NCBI GenBank assembly: GCA_003971905.1
Contig: RSEE01000003.1
Coordinates: forward strand, 310,001 to 374,000
Length of the DNA stretch: 64,000 nucleotides
From: Moniliella sp. 'wahieum'
Taxonomy: Eukaryota > Basidiomycota > Moniliellomycetes > Moniliellales > Moniliellaceae
Direction: 5' to 3'
In this document: positions 25,789-39,736 of the stretch, one piece after another
Position numbering within the stretch: the stretch's first letter is position 1
How the letters are laid out: every line of letters begins with the position of its first letter
Program-made: the position numbers and the translations under genes
The notes under the pieces: model-generated
The model's database searches: none
Told to the model about the DNA's origin: nothing
The model's input: only the letters and a program-made list of their open reading frames with translations

Positions 25789-27856
25789 TCAGTTTGAGCA
25801 TCCCCTCGCTGTTCTCTTTCTCCTGCTCAGCTTCCTCTGCTCGTCTCCCTCCTGCTCAGGCCGAGTTGGTGCCCTGGTGACCCTGCTCAGGTACCTCTTG
25901 GTCAGTCTCCTCTTGCCCAGACCCATCCTGCCAGACTCATCCTGCTCAGGCTCCGAGTCAAGAGAACCATCTGCTTGGCGCGCACGCATCCTTTCGAGCA
26001 TGTCCAGCTCAGCGTCGGGCCATGTCCAGATGTAGTCGCTAAGTGTACAAGGTCAGATACGGATAAAGCAAATTAAAGAGACACAGGCAATGTACGCTCC
26101 GTCCCATTTGGTAGGTTCGATCACGGATGCGGAGAGGGAACGTCTGGGCTGCCAACTTTCTTGGTCAATGCATCGGTATCCGCACGGCTTGTCCCATTGT
26201 TTTTCGGTTGGCGTGGATTCGCCGCGCGCGGGGAAGCGTCAGCACCGGGGAGGTCCCACCCGAGCTCTTTGGCCAGCCACGTCACCACCACGTCAGAGCT
26301 CCCAACAGCATAATGTCAGTCTGGAAGTGCATGATGGGCGTCTTGTTGATTACAATGACCGGCACCCGATGGGGCATGAAGGTCAACAGCTCGGCAACAG
26401 GAGCAACCTTGAGGGAAGTGCCGGCTACAATGATCAAGTCGGCCACGGGTCTATCCGCTTCGAGAAGCTGGTCAAACTGGCGGGAAAGTGCCTCACCAAA
26501 GAAAGTGATATCAGGCTAGGATAAAAGAAGACAGGTGAGTTATCAAAAGTTGCAAATGTGCAGGGCGAGGATGGATCGCGTACTTTAATACACCCATGCC
26601 AGGTGGCTCGTCATCTTCACTGTCTGATCCTGGGTCAACCAGAGAGCAGCACCATTCGAGCTCACCTTGGCCTTCTTGCGTCGTTTGTTTTCTCTCCCAG
26701 CACGCCGGGCCTGACAATCGGGACACATCGGCACCTCTTTGGCAAAGATGGCATCCTTGATCTCGCTTCCATCGACCCGCTTGGCGCACAGAGGGTTGGT
26801 GCGTAGCTGTGGCAAAGCTTCCGTGGCACTGCAATACGCGCGTGATCCCAGCGGATTGCTCGAGCGTGTCAATGTTCTGAGTATAGTTGCGCAGCAACTT
26901 GCCCTTGTCTTGCAAAAGCTTGACAAAACGATGGGAAGCAGATGGTTTGAAATTCGATGGGTAGATGGTATGGCTAATAGGATCGTTAGCCCGTCATCCT
27001 TACCCAGGCAAGGGGGCACTTACGCAAAATCAAAGAATATACTTGGGTTGGACATGAACTGCGACTTGTCAAACATGTCTTCAGGCTTGTCCAGACCATA
27101 CTTACCCTCGAGCGACGAGTAGATACCGTCACGAGAACGAAAATCGGGAATGCCGCAGGAAACACTAATACCTGCCCCCGTCAGAACAACGATATTGTCG
27201 GCGTTACGGATCAGGTTGACGGCATCCTCGGGCGAGTTGTACTGCATCAATCGGTTGCGATGACGTAGCCTAGTCGTTCATACCTTCAAAGGTCAATAAC
27301 CAGAGCAGATTTGCAGGCTGGAAGTCACACTCACAATCGCATCAAGACCGTTTTAAGTACCGCCACCAGGCGCACCGACGGAATCTCGACCCCAATGAAG
27401 TCATAAGGCTGCATGGCACACCAGTCAGTAATGGATTACAACTCAAGGGAGTGCGGCGTACCAGTAGAACCCTTGGCAATGAGAAAGTTGCGAATCTGGT
27501 GAAATAGAAGAGCTGGGTGTTAGTGCCTTTCAGTTTGACGGATCTGAGAACACGCACACTGAAGTCGGACTGAATGACATGGCGCTGGATCCAAAGAGAA
27601 ATCCCGAGGTCCTGAAGCTCTTCATCCAGACGAGCAAGTCTTTCCGGAGGGAAGTCAGCCTCCGTGGGTATCAGAAAGGTCAGTTTATTGGGGTTGGGCC
27701 GGGGGAGAAACAAAATAAGAGCACACGCAGCGTACCTTCGGCTGTGAGACGCTGGACAAAGCGCTCTGCCTCCTCAGGCGACATTCCGTCCAGCTCCTCG
27801 GCAGCTGCTACTTCGAGGGCACTGAGCTCGGAGGAGTCAATCCCCGAATCGACCAT
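25789..27856 (-). CDS. Sir2-family NAD-dependent deacetylase (Hst1/Sir2 type)
   Basis: Sirtuin that removes acetyl groups from lysines, consuming NAD+; nuclear chromatin silencing is the usual role of this subtype. Start [20 protein letters not shown], then [13 protein letters not shown] and [20 protein letters not shown], the N-terminal helices typical of fungal Sir2/Hst1. The catalytic core shows [20 protein letters not shown] (NAD site), [19 protein letters not shown] with the catalytic His, a zinc-type CPDC with an upstream CAK, and [33 protein letters not shown] and [10 protein letters not shown] close the Rossmann fold. The C-terminus is a charged tail ([14 protein letters not shown]). 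At least five introns (for example near 27640-27720, 27255-27340, 26960-27025, 26515-26580, 26040-26100) plus frame changes break the coding sequence. Confidence 0.92.
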
Positions 27857-28117
27857 TGCAGCTGGACTTGGCCACGATGGTAGTCAAGAGCCAAAAGATC
27901 GCCTCTTGGGCGAGCGAGCAGATTCAATATTCAACCCAAGGAGTGTTACGTCAGCACTCGGTTTGTTTAATATATGTGATGTAGCTGTGATGCGGGCGCG
28001 AGAAGGGGCAGTGCGGTGCAGTGCGTGGGCAATGCGTATGGCCCCCACGGACGGATGGTTATTTCCATGTAATTAATGTAGTGCAACACAAGTACCCCTA
28101 GTAACCGTGACCTTTGC
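27857..28117. other. Short intergenic region
   Basis: About 260 bases between the sirtuin start and the stop of the arrestin-like gene. Holds the sirtuin promoter; no distinctive elements. Confidence 0.5.
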
Positions 28118-30731
28118 TTAGCCTCTAGCTAAGCACGTGAATGTCGGATTCAGGCGGGATCCCGTTCTTCCCGCTGGCGGCGCAACCTGGCCCTCCTCTT
28201 CTGGCTGATTCAGTACTGACTCGTACGACGGGGGCATGTTGTCGTTCTCGGCGCTCTCGGCCAATGAGTTGAGGCGAGGGATGGCGTCGGCCAGATCAGC
28301 CTGGCGACCCCGAGCGCGAGATTGGGAGCGGGAGCGAGACATGCCGCGGCTGGGGGTAGTCATTCCTGACCCGCCGGGTGTGGGAGCAAGAGGCAGCCTA
28401 GTTACCACAGAGCCATCGAGATTGTCTCGCACCGTGCTCTTCCGAGGTGGGTCAGATGTGTCAATCGAGTGTGTACCTTCCTTGACTTTCTCCCGTTATT
28501 ACTTCTGCGGACAGAGGGCAAACCGTGGGGCCGCATCTTTGGTATGGGTGAGTGTGAACTGGATGGATCCAAGAGGGGCAGATCAGTAGAGAGGGGCTCG
28601 TGAGGTGCAGTGGGAAACACCGTCGGCGTACTTAACCCAGACGCCGGTGGGTGGGTGGAGCCCCGTGGTTGGGAAGAAGGCCCAGCAACGGAGTTACGCT
28701 GCGCTGCGAGTCGTCCACCGGGCATACTCGCCAATTTTTCCATGTAGTTGGTTGACGGGAACATCGTCCCCAGGCGTCCTGGCCAATAGATTTTGTTCTT
28801 GAGCCTCCAAGTCGGCCAGGCTCATGCCACACACACAAAATTCGTGGGTGCCAGGCTGGAGCGGGCCGCGGAAGCGGTCCACGGCGACTCTTCCTGCTGA
28901 ATCAATTCATCAGCGACTTGGTACGAGCGGGGTTTCACCCTTTCCCGATGGACAAGGGCGACTTCTCTTGATACCGGGGCAACGTCACTGCGCTGTAGGC
29001 CACACAGCATGACGGGATAATGACGGGCTGGCGCAACGTGAATGCCTTGAGTCGTCGCTCAGCGTCGGCGGGTAGATCATCAAATGTAGGGTCGCGGGAG
29101 TGAATGATCTCGACGGTAAAAGAGTGGGTGAAACGAATGTCTCCTTTGGACCCAGGAAGAGGTGGTGGGCCGGATGACGTTGTCATTAGGGACACGGGCA
29201 ATCCCTTGGACAGACCAAGCGTGGTCGCTGCCGCACCCCCGAATAATTCGCTCTTTGGCATCATGTGCATCCATCTCGGCGGGTGTGTGGGGTACAAACC
29301 CTTTCTCAAAGAGACGATGTTTGATATGAGGAACGGTCTGCTTGCCGTGTTTGGATGTATAGAGGTCCACTTGCGTCTCGAGGGAGACACGTACCATATA
29401 GACAATGAGATCGGGGGGTGCTTTCGGCGAGTGTACATCGATATTGAAAATTCCACCAACGGAGATGTTGTTGGAGGTACAAGCGATGCTAAGCAGACCG
29501 ACGGTGGGGTGAACATCATGGTACATGACCGCCAACGCGGTCGAAGGTGACTCGATGCTGGGTACCGTCATGGGAAATATATCCCGAGTCGCATCGACAT
29601 TGCTTCTGGCCCGCCCCGCCCAATACAGTTGCTTTGATCGTGTAGCGTACTCGGCCAAACGGCGATCGTTCAAACGGGGCACAGTCCGAAGGCAAAATAA
29701 AAGCAAACTCAAACCTGCATCCCGGCGGTTAATTAGCTGCAGAGCAAACCAAAAGAGGGAAACGTACCCGTGAATACCCTTGGCAACGAACATTCCTTCA
29801 CTTTCAACATCGTCACCATCCTCGTGCTCACTCGCACGAGGGCGGGATACCGAACGATTGAGGAATCCTGCACTAGGCGTGCGGAGTGAGTGAGAAGAAT
29901 GATGGGAATGGTGGAGCAGGCTCATGGAGCGGTGAGAGGAGGTGGAGTGGCCGTGTGTATGTAACGGACCATCTTCCTCGGGCACGGTCGACGGGCGGTG
30001 GAAGGCACGGCCACGAGGTTCCTCCTCATCAAAACTTGGTCGGTTGCGCGAAAGGGATTGGCTGTGTCGGTTCATCGCCAAACCGCTGTGTTCTGAAATT
30101 GTTGACGAGTTGGCCAAACTCTCATCCCTTCGAGTTTGGGATGAAGAGGTATGACGAGATTCTGATCGGCCCCGGCTGGGAGAGGATTGAGGACGAGCAG
30201 ATTTGGAGGAGGAACGTCCTCGTATAACAGAGGCCAAGGCGCTAGCCAGACCAGTTACACTGGGATCCCTCCGCGACCGGCTCGTGGCCCGGGATGATGC
30301 CCTACCTCGGGTCTCGGCGTCGGGTCCATCAATGCTGTCGCGCCGGTTCCGGCTCTGGCTTCGACCAGCTGGTGGGGAGGGGGCCCGTGATGTGGACCGA
30401 CTGTGGCTGGTCGAGTGATGATTGGGGACACCAATCTCGAGTGTCTTATCCATGATGACCCGCTCGCTCCAGCTGATGGGGACGTGGGAAGAGCTGGATG
30501 GGTCCATGATGCCTACTGTCTCGGAACCACGGAGACGGACACGGATGCCGCCGATGTAGCGGTCGCTGGGGACGTGAAGTTCGATGAGACCACGGACTAG
30601 TTCATCGTCTGTTTGTGGCGGCGCGTCTTCAGCCCGGTTGCCAGCGGCCCTCCCTCCGGTGGGTGTAGGAAAATGACGTTCTGGAGCAGATGAATCTTGA
30701 GCTCCGACGGCTGGAACAGCGTCGTGAGCAT
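28118..30731 (-). CDS. Arrestin-related trafficking adaptor (ART/Rod1-like)
   Basis: Alpha-arrestins bring the HECT ligase Rsp5 to plasma-membrane transporters for ubiquitination and endocytosis. From ATG 30731: MLTTLFQPSELKIHLLQNVI, then LVRGLIELHVPSDRYIGGIR and VRLRGSETVGIM, the arrestin-N sandwich. A Ser/Arg-rich insert of about 180 residues follows (SHSRSTSRAPSPP, RRDPSVTGLASAL). Arrestin-N resumes with FEFAFILPSDCAPF and KATV. The arrestin-C half reads HPTVGLLSIACTSNNISVGG, PDLIVYMVRVSLETQVDLYT and VEIIHSRDPTFDDLPADAER. Near the C-terminus is MPPSYESVL, a PPxY motif, the WW-domain ligand expected of a Rsp5 adaptor. Several introns (for example near 29690-29770 and 28850-28910) and frame changes are present. 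Confidence 0.88.
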
Positions 30732-31517
30732 GGCTTCCAGCAGGGAGGGGGGAGTTGCGCAGGGCGTGAAAGATGGGGGAAGGGCAGAAGACGCAATTGC
30801 AAACACAATGTTGATGCATGGCGAAAATCAACGGTCACTTGGTGAGACCGGTGACCTCATCGCCTCACTGTTGTTTTTACCCAGCGTTCAACTTGAACGT
30901 TCAACGAACGTTCAGCTGAACCGCTGAACGTTGAACGTGCCACGATGCAGCCTGGGCAGCCTGGGCCTGTCTCCTTCGGCGCCCACCGCTCGTAAAAGCA
31001 TACCTCTTCCAAAGGACATGTCCACATCGGTGCTCGGCTAGGAGGTGGCGTCCCAGTTGGATGAGTGATTTGGCGATTTGATCTTTGATCTTTGATCTAT
31101 CATGTGCAGATCGTCTGGCCCTATCACATCACTGACTGCCTCCCATACCGGTCGTACTGGGTTAGTTTTGCTGCGGCAGAGCTTGTGGTTGCACTAGGGC
31201 TGCTGTGTTTAACGAATGTGAACTTCATCCCGCATATGCACTTCCCGGTATTCAGCCGCTCGCTGAGATGGTTCCCCACTGAGCGTCAATTTGCATGCCA
31301 ATCATGCCTTGAATTCGGATCCACCTGCGTCATCGCGCGCTGAGTGGCCCTCTTCCAAACTATACGAAGTAATGGCCCTCTAAGCGTACCAGCGTATGTG
31401 GGGTGTAAGAAACGGGCGAACGAAAAAGTATGCTTTGGCGCAAACAACAGGATGTGGGACGGGTATAAGACAGATGATGGAGTGGCAAGCGATCCGCACC
31501 GAGATTAATGGTGTGTG
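30732..31517. other. Intergenic with motif clusters
   Basis: Holds the arrestin-gene promoter and the 3' flank of GPN3. Two distinctive elements lie within 210 bases of the arrestin start: agaccggtgacc at 30845-30856 and a GAACGTT cluster at 30885-30940. The remainder (30950-31517) shows no gene. Confidence 0.6.
30885..30940. promoter_or_regulatory. GAACGTT cluster (heat-shock-element-like)
   Basis: Contains two GAACGTTC palindromes and further TTGAACG/TGAACG units within 56 bases, about 155-210 bases upstream of the arrestin-adaptor start. GAAnnTTC is the core of heat-shock elements; spacing between units is irregular. A matching cluster lies upstream of the E2 gene at 55031-55110. Confidence 0.5.
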
Positions 31518-32371
31518 CTAAAAATCCTCGTCGGCTGCATCGTAGTCGCCCTCGTCCAAATCCTTGGGTTCCTTGGGCTCTCCTCTTCACCATATTGAAG
31601 CGCATTGTCAATGTGGGACAAGATGTCGACACGTTCTCGTCGTCGGTCGAGTCAAGTGGAAGGAATGACACCAGGCTGAAGTCAGACACGAGTTGGGCCA
31701 CCGCGTGGTTTAGCGCAGCAAACTTGGTGTTTCCTCCGGGACCTCCGCGCGCCCCGCAGGAGTATCAGCCAAAAGAAGAGGGTCCGGGTCCATGTAACGT
31801 TCTAGCTCAGAACGTGTCCGCTTCTGCGCACCAGGGCGTTGACCAGATCCATTTTGCTCATTAGGTTGACGTGTGGGAGGCCGAGGTGAACCATAGCCGA
31901 GGCCGCACCAAGCACACCTGCAAAGTACTGGGCGTGTCGTCCATAAACTGGGCCTCGAGGAGGAGGTAGGCGGCGGCGAGGCGGAATCCAAGCTGGTTTC
32001 TGCAGCAGATGGCCAAGCGTGGGACCAAGGGCGCATGGGTGTAGAGCTCGATCTGTCCAGGACAGTCGATGATGAGGTAGTCGTCTTCGTACGGCGCCAA
32101 CTGGTCGTGGAGCCATTCGGGGTGGGAAAGACATATTCCAGACAGGCAACCAGGGCACCATTCGGGCCCAAGCCCAGCTCCTCCATCACATCCTCGACGC
32201 TGATGAGTTCACGAATGTCAACCGCGGGCTCGTACCCGAACCGTTCGGCAGCAGGGTCGAGATTGAAGAGATGGACACTGCGCCCGCTTGCTGAGCGGCC
32301 GCGATCAGTGCAGCACTGAATGTGGACTTGCCAGATCCGGCTGGGCCGCAGACCAGGACTCCGTAGCGCAT
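31518..32371 (-). CDS. GPN3: GPN-loop GTPase 3
   Basis: Small GTPase that helps assemble and import RNA polymerase II. Start [20 protein letters not shown] holds the P-loop within ten residues of Met, as in the family. Then [40 protein letters not shown] (the GPN loop reads GPNG), [20 protein letters not shown] with the switch DCPGQIE, and [13 protein letters not shown] with the guanine-specificity SKMD. The end is [20 protein letters not shown] then [13 protein letters not shown]. Frame changes near 32285, 32105, 31900, 31700 and 31560. An upstream ATG at 32521 with a GTACGT...TTCGCAG intron reads in frame into this start. It is more likely a 5' UTR intron than a 29-residue extension, because the family begins at MRY. 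Confidence 0.92.
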
Positions 32372-32731
32372 GATAAACGATGTTCGGAGGTGGCGGTCGT
32401 CGTGCTTATTGACAGCAGCGCGAGTGGGCCTGCGAAAAAAATCAGTCGGTACATCGGAGTTGTGACATGTGGCACGCGAGCCTTGAACGTACCTAATACG
32501 GTCGAAATATCGAAGGGCCATTTCCGCCCCCCCGGCAGGAGAGTGTTGGCTATTTGAACGTTTGAAGTTTGGGGCCGCAGCCGGATCATCTTCCGGCGTG
32601 ATCCGTGCGTATCAATCGGTTCCACATTCCACCCACTGTTTCCGTTTCCCCATTCGGTCGGTACCTTTTCCCCAACCGACAAGCAGCACCCACCCCCCCA
32701 CCCCCACCACCCTTACCTCCTCACTCACGCC
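32372..32731. promoter_or_regulatory. Bidirectional promoter, GPN3 / urease
   Basis: 360 bases between divergent starts. The urease side ends in a nearly pure C/A/T tract (caccccccccacccccaccaccc) just before the ATG. The GPN3 side includes the candidate 5' UTR intron (about 32430-32492). Confidence 0.5.
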
Positions 32732-35467
32732 ATGCACCTTCTCCCACGTGAGCGCGACAAGCTCCTTCTCTCTCAGGCTGGCAGTGTTGCTCAGCGCCGT
32801 CTCGCCCGTGGGCTTCGCCTCAACGTCAGCGAAGCCACAGCGCTGATCGCTTGGACACTACAGGAAAAGGCGCGTGACGGCGAGTTGAGCGTGTCGGAGC
32901 TCATGACATGGGGCAAAAACATCCTCGGTCGCGTGCATGTTCTGGGCGATGTACCCCATTTGCTCCATGAAGTCATGATTGAGGCCACGTTCCCCGATGG
33001 TTCGTTCCTGGTCACTATCCACGACCCCATCGCTACGCCGCAGGAGGCAGCATCGAGAACGCACTCTTTGGCTCCGGTTTGAGCCCCCCTGACCCGCAAG
33101 TCTTCCTAAAGGACCCGCCTAAGGTGCTTTCCGGCCCCGAGCTTCCTGGTGCGATCGTGGTCAAGGCCGACGCTGCCCCGATTGTGCTCAACAAGGGCCG
33201 GGGTCGAATTTCGATTCGTGTCACCAATACGGGTGATCGCCCCATTCAAGTCGGAAGCCGTATGCACATCCTCCAGTGTCCTTCCCCTGTTTCGTGCGGC
33301 TGAACTTCCATCTTTCTTTGTCAGACTACCCCTTTATTGAGACCAATCCGTACCTTTCCTTCCCCCGCCTAGCCACCCTCGGCAAGAAGCTCGACATTCC
33401 TGCTGGGACGCTGTGCGGTTCGAACCGGGAGACGTGCGCACGTCACATTGGTGGATGTGGGTGGAGAGCGCCCGTATCTGGCTGGCGGTAATGGAGTGGC
33501 TACAGGGTACTTGGACGAGTTGGACCCCTGTCGTAGCCGAGAAACTCTTGGCTATGGGGGTGCCCAAGGCCGATGTGGAGCTTGCTGAGGACGGACGTCC
33601 CGCCAAGTCAATCCGGACTGAGGATCCCAACCAGCTACGTTGACACGCGAAGCGTATGTTGCCTTGTATGGCCCTACGGTGGCGACCGTGTTCGTCTGGC
33701 AGACACGGATCTTTGGATCGAGGTGGAGAAGGACTTGACATCGTACGGAGACGAGTGCAAGTTTGGTGGAGGCAAAGTACTCCGGGACGGGATGGGCCAA
33801 GCGAGCGGTGCAGGTGATGAACACGTTGGATACGGTCATTATCAATGCCCTCATTCTCGACTGGTCTGGCGTGACAAAAGCTGATATTGGGCTTAAGGGT
33901 GGTCGGATTGTGGGAATTGGCAAAGCGGGCAACCCCGGCATGATGGATGGCGTTACGCCCGGTATGGTTGTTGGGTCTTGCACCGAGGTAATTGCTGCTG
34001 AAGGTCTTATCTTAACCGCGGGTGCGATCGACGCGCACGTGCATTACATTTGCCCTGACTTGTTCCAAGAGGCCTTGGCAACAGGAGTCACGACCGTTAT
34101 TGGTGGCGGTACGGGCCCTTCAGCCGGGACATCGCTACAACCTGTACGCCTGGAGCGGATAATGTGCGACGGATGTTTGAGGCGACGGATGGAGTTCCGC
34201 TGAACTTTGTCTTTACGGGCAAGGGAAATGATTCAGGCTTGCCTGGCCTCCGGGCTCAGATTGAGGCAGGGTGTGGTGGACTTAAAGTTCATGAGGATTG
34301 GGGCACCACCCCCGCGGTCATCGACGCATGTCTGACCGCATGCGACGAGTATGACGTGCAGTGCCTCATTCACACCGACACGCTTAACGAGTCCTCCTTT
34401 GTCGAGCGTACAATTGACACGTTCAAGGGCCGCACTATTCATGCGTACCACTCTGAAGGTGCTGGTGGCGGCCATGCACCTGACATTATCCGTGTGGCAG
34501 GGGTGGAAAATGTGATTCCCTCCTCAACCAACCCGACTCGCCCATATGCAAAGAACACTCTCGACGAACACGTGGATATGCTTATGGTCTGCCACCATCT
34601 GAGCCGGGACATTGCGGAGGACGTGGCATTTGCCGATTCGCGGATTCGTGCCGAGACTGTGGCTGCCGAAGACGTGCTGCAAGACACGGGGGCTCTAAGC
34701 ATTATTTCTTCCGATTCCCAAGCCATGGGTCGGATTGGGGAGGTGATTTCGCGCACCTGGCGTACAGCGGCTAAGATGCGGACGGTTCGTGGGCCATTGG
34801 CCAAAGCTCCCACTGGCCTTTCTCCCGACTCGGAGGGCAAGGACAATGCCCGTGCTCGCCGCTATGTGGCAAAGTACACTATCAACCCCGCCATTGCACA
34901 GGGCCTGTCGCATGTCATTGGTTCGGTTGAAGTAGGCAAATGGGCGGACTTTATCCTGTACAAGCCCTCCTACTTTGGGACCAAACCCGAGATGGTACTC
35001 AAGGGTGGTCAAATCGCCTGGTCTCAGATGGGCGATGCCAACGGATCCATCCCTACTGTCCAGCCCATTTATGGACGGCCCATGTTTGGGTCGGCCCCGA
35101 AGCTGCTCACAAAAACTCCTTCGCTTTTGTGAGCAAAGCAAGCGTCGACAAAGGTGAGTCCGTGCCATTGCCTTTGTGTGGACTGGAACTGACCGTATGT
35201 GTGAACAGGAGTCATTGCCGGATATGGACTTGATAAGACAATCCAGCTCGTCACGAACTGCCGCAAGATCGGCAAGAAGGACATGAAGCTCAATGACTGG
35301 TTGCCCCAAATTACTGTTGACCCTGAGACGTATGTCCCACACCGTTTCCCCTCTGAGAATGCACTAACCCATTCTACTCCAGATACGATGTGCATGCCGA
35401 CGGCGAGCTTATGACTGCCCCGGCGGCAACGCAACTGCCTTTGACGATTAAAAGCCATTTCTTCTGA
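32732..35467 (+). CDS. URE1: Urease (single-chain, nickel-dependent)
   Basis: Hydrolyses urea to ammonia and carbamate in the cytosol. The gamma part starts [17 protein letters not shown] and contains [20 protein letters not shown]; the beta part has [20 protein letters not shown] and [13 protein letters not shown]. The alpha catalytic part shows the nickel-ligand motif [42 protein letters not shown] with the carbamylated lysine, [25 protein letters not shown], and the flap cysteine in [20 protein letters not shown]. Length about 830 residues, normal for fungal urease. Introns at 33260-33324, about 35153-35209 and 35330-35382. Frame changes near 33040, 33440, 33545, 33640, 33700, 33775, 34130 and 35105. 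Activity would need the UreD/F/G accessory proteins, not encoded here. Confidence 0.97.
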
Positions 35468-37670
<2,203 letters not shown>

Positions 37671-38068
37671 TGTGTCGCATCTCCCTGCTTCTATGTCTAC
37701 CGCGCACACGCCTCTTTCCCTACGAAACTACCCTTGTTGGGGCTACATCCTCCAACTCTGAACACGATACCTCGCCTACCCTGGTTGTGCTCTTGTATAG
37801 TAGTTTCTAGGTGGGCATTTGCTTGGCAAACGTAGTTTTTGCTAAATTTTGGTGTCTTGTTGGATGATGAAAGTGGAAACAGTCGAAGACCTTGTATGCG
37901 GGGGGATCCATTTTCCAAACGTGAAACGGCAAGGATCGCTTGGACCATGGTCAGAGAAATTAGGGTGCAATGGTGCGTCTGCCCAAAAGGCAGGGAAGGG
38001 GTCGCATATGATGGCACAAAAGGCGTAGGTGCAAGTGTAGTTAGTGGTTTGTCCAAAATGGACACGGA

Positions 38069-39311
38069 TTATTCGTGTGGGCGGCAGCGCCCCGGGCGAC
38101 GGGGACGGTGGGCGAGCCCCTGCTTTAACAATACCATGAATGATGGATTTGGTACGTTCAAGTAACCCCTGATTCTGGCGCTCTTGCACGCGCGCCTGAA
38201 CCTGCTCCATCCCGGTTGGGTTGAAGAGGGCGAGGGCACGTTGGGCCAAGGCCACGATCTGTTCCTCGTCCCCAGGTCGGAACGGGGAGGGGCCATCTGG
38301 TCGAGCCAAGCATCCAGTCCCTTCTGCAACTCCGCGTCAGGAAGGCCGAGCGAACGCAGGCCGCGTTGGCGACAGGCGCAGGCCAATTCGGCGCCTGTGG
38401 TGGGCACATTGTTGCTCAGCGCCAAGGCGCGCGCTTCGGGAGACGGGTGAGAGGCAATTCGTAACTGGAGTTCGGCAGGGACCACCTGGAGTCGTTCCAC
38501 CAGCGAGGAGACCAGAACAACATCATCACCCATCAGGAATTTGTGATGGGCCACGAGGCGGGAAAGAAGGCGGTTATAGTTGCCCCAGGTAGGCAGACGA
38601 AAGAGGGAAGCAAGTTGGCCCAGTTGCCTGTCATCTATCTTGCCTTCCGGGGTCAGCTCAGGCGGACGCACGGTCAAAAGACGGTGAGCTTCGGCCAACT
38701 TGACCTCGTGCTGCTCACGGGCCTGTTCCACTTGGGCAGGTACATGGCAGGGCGAGGGATGGCACGGGTGAAGAAGAGAACAAGAATGGAAGAAGCTCTT
38801 CGAGAAGCAAGATAAATAAGAGCATGTGAGGGATCTTGAGCATGTCCGTCCGACTGAGGCGGATCAGGCGCCAATCCTGACGGGTAAGCTGGTATGCCGG
38901 CAGGAGCGGGACCGTGCGGCGCGGCGGAGCATGGGGGCCGTCTGCCAGTTCGAGGCAATGCTTGATCCCGCGGAAGTAGAAGACGCAAATCGACTTGAAT
39001 GTGTGCACAAATCCCGTCCTGGGCTCCCCAGGCCGCGGAGTCGACTCGGTTGGCCTGGGGGGGCGGTGCGCAGTGTCGCAGCGGCGGGGCGACATGCAGG
39101 CTGCGGACGAGGATTGGGGGGGCGAGGGCCGGCGGGCGCAGAGGCGCAGCCCCCCAGCCCTGCGCGGAAACAACGGGAGAGGACGGGCCCAGTGGACGTC
39201 GGGCACCCGGCAGGAGGAGTAACTAGTAACCCGGTCGTGGCAGCATAGCCGATGGCAGGCTGCAGCCTCGCACGGGCCCGACTTTCTGTGCGCTCGACTG
39301 GTGCATGTCAC
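38069..39311 (-). CDS. LETM1 (ribosome-binding-like) domain protein, probably mitochondrial
   Basis: LETM1-type proteins sit in the mitochondrial inner membrane and influence ion exchange and mitoribosome function. The segment FKSICVFYFRGIKHCLELAD leads to YQLTRQDWRLIRLSRTDMLK, then a hydrophobic MLLFILLLEELLPF and LVLFFTRAIP, matching the LETM1 membrane/ribosome-binding entry ('...D+lkl.P...+.i.eelLP...'). After QAREQHEVKLAEAHRLLT come LASLFRLPTWGNYNRLLSRL, DDVVLVSSLVERLQVVPAEL and LACACRQRGLRSLGLPDAEL, the 'RGl+ .Gl...L+..L..WL' repeat. The N-terminus is basic and low in acidic residues, consistent with a presequence, but the exact start is uncertain (39311 or an internal Met near 39110). 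The C-terminal end past 38170 is also unclear because of frame changes. Confidence 0.75.
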
Positions 39312-39736
39312 ATGTCAAGCCATGCCTGGCCGCTCGGGGCGGAACGAGGGGCGGGAGGGGGGAATGAAGGGCAGATCACGTGCGAGGCGCCAGGGCATCC
39401 CAGGTGCGCTGCGCAAGGCAGAGCAGGCAGAGCAGCACGAGCGCGTAGCGCCGTGCTCGCCCGATGGGGCCGCCTGAGGGTGGTCAGTGCGGGGCGTATG
39501 CACGGGCTGGGCCATGCGCGCCCAGCGAGCCAATGCGGCTGAAACGTCAGTGTTCGGTTGCTCAGCGCTGACGCTCTCGGCCGGTCCGATGCAAATTGCC
39601 CCCAGCCATTCCGCACCTGCTCTCGGCTCGCGGCCTGGCTCATGCACGCCGTCTCGCCCTTGTCGCTCTCGACATAGGCCCTGCTCCTGCGCCCGTCCTC
39701 CTGCCCCCCCCCCCCCCCCGCCCGCCCACATCCACC
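39312..39736. promoter_or_regulatory. Bidirectional promoter with poly-C tract
   Basis: Lies between the LETM1-like gene and the PP2A-B gene. An uninterrupted run of about 16 C at 39704-39719 is followed by gcccgcccacatccacc and the ATG, the strongest example of the C-rich leader in this window. Confidence 0.5.
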
